The position numbers and the translations under genes are program-made. This document shows positions 6,687 through 6,743 of a DNA stretch of 6,743 bases, in pieces; positions within the stretch are counted from its first letter, which is position 1; every line of letters starts with the position of its first letter. The notes under the pieces were generated by a model. The model had not been told where the DNA came from and did not search any database. It worked only from the letters and a program-made list of their open reading frames with translations. Source of the DNA: Draconibacterium sp. (lineage in GTDB: Bacteria; Bacteroidota; Bacteroidia; Bacteroidales; Prolixibacteraceae); the NCBI GenBank assembly GCA_027011835.1, contig JALUZN010000375.1:1-6743 (forward strand), in the 5' to 3' direction.

Positions 6687-6743
6687 TTGAAGAAACTAAT
6701 TTTTATAGTACTCCTTTTTTTGTCGTTTGGCTCGATGGCGCAG
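6687..6743 (+). CDS. N-terminus of an exported protein with a TTG start, cut by the right edge
   Basis: Nineteen codons are visible, reading MKKLIFIVLLFLSFGSMAQ. This is a textbook Sec signal peptide: two lysines, a hydrophobic core, and a signal peptidase I site SMA|Q with the Q at +1 that is common in Bacteroidota. The protein therefore goes to the periplasm or outer membrane. There is no cysteine in the visible part, so it does not look like a lipoprotein. An in-frame TAA at 6678-6680 excludes an earlier start, so the initiation codon must be TTG; AGG at 6675-6677, nine bases ahead, is a modest Shine-Dalgarno. Because almost all of the protein is outside the window, no function can be given. 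A competing open frame starts at 6584, but its product has no recognisable character. Confidence 0.72.
   Translation, partial: MKKLIFIVLLFLSFGSMAQ

Noticed and set aside
6584..6743. An open frame from ATG 6584 to the right edge, overlapping the signal-peptide frame
   Set aside because: It is open mainly because the DNA is A+T-rich. The product shows no signal peptide or motif, whereas the frame from 6687 gives a textbook signal peptide.

Overview
This is an ordinary chromosomal stretch from a member of the Bacteroidota, probably an environmental Bacteroidales/Marinilabiliales-type organism; the order is a guess. The evidence is moderately A+T-rich DNA, almost no Shine-Dalgarno sequences in front of the genes, signal peptides ending in a Q at the new N-terminus, a Bacteroidota-style NAD+-dependent DNA ligase (NYNYYV and SDFDFD in the N-terminal domain), and a DUF6913-like protein between ligA and dapA. 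All recognised genes lie on the + strand. I see no mobile element, CRISPR array, tRNA or rRNA.

Layout. (1) 1-1627 is a haem biosynthesis pair. The C-terminal end of hemN enters from the left edge; its reading frame is open to the first base, so what looks like a small 81-residue gene is really the tail of a larger one. Two bases after its stop begins a complete protoporphyrinogen oxidase gene of the HemY/PPOX flavoprotein type. Together they would convert coproporphyrinogen III to protoporphyrin IX. (2) 1765-2790 is a stand-alone exported S1C (HtrA/Deg-like) serine protease with an intact His-Asp-Ser triad and one PDZ-like domain. It is followed by a 10-bp direct repeat, a hairpin across its stop codon, and a good intrinsic terminator at 2845-2889. 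(3) 2998-6450 is a likely operon: ligA, a DUF6913-like protein of unknown function, and dapA (lysine and diaminopimelate synthesis). The last two overlap by four bases (ATGA). (4) 6451-6743 holds a short hairpin, a candidate promoter, and the first 19 codons of an exported protein that starts with TTG and runs off the right edge.

I did not find a novel biological system here. The points most worth a second look are the DUF6913-like protein coupled to dapA, the pairing of an oxygen-independent HemN with an oxygen-type PPOX, the PDZ domain of the protease with its extra segment, a DapA that lacks several residues of the E. coli lysine feedback site, and the repeat/hairpin structure at the end of the protease gene.
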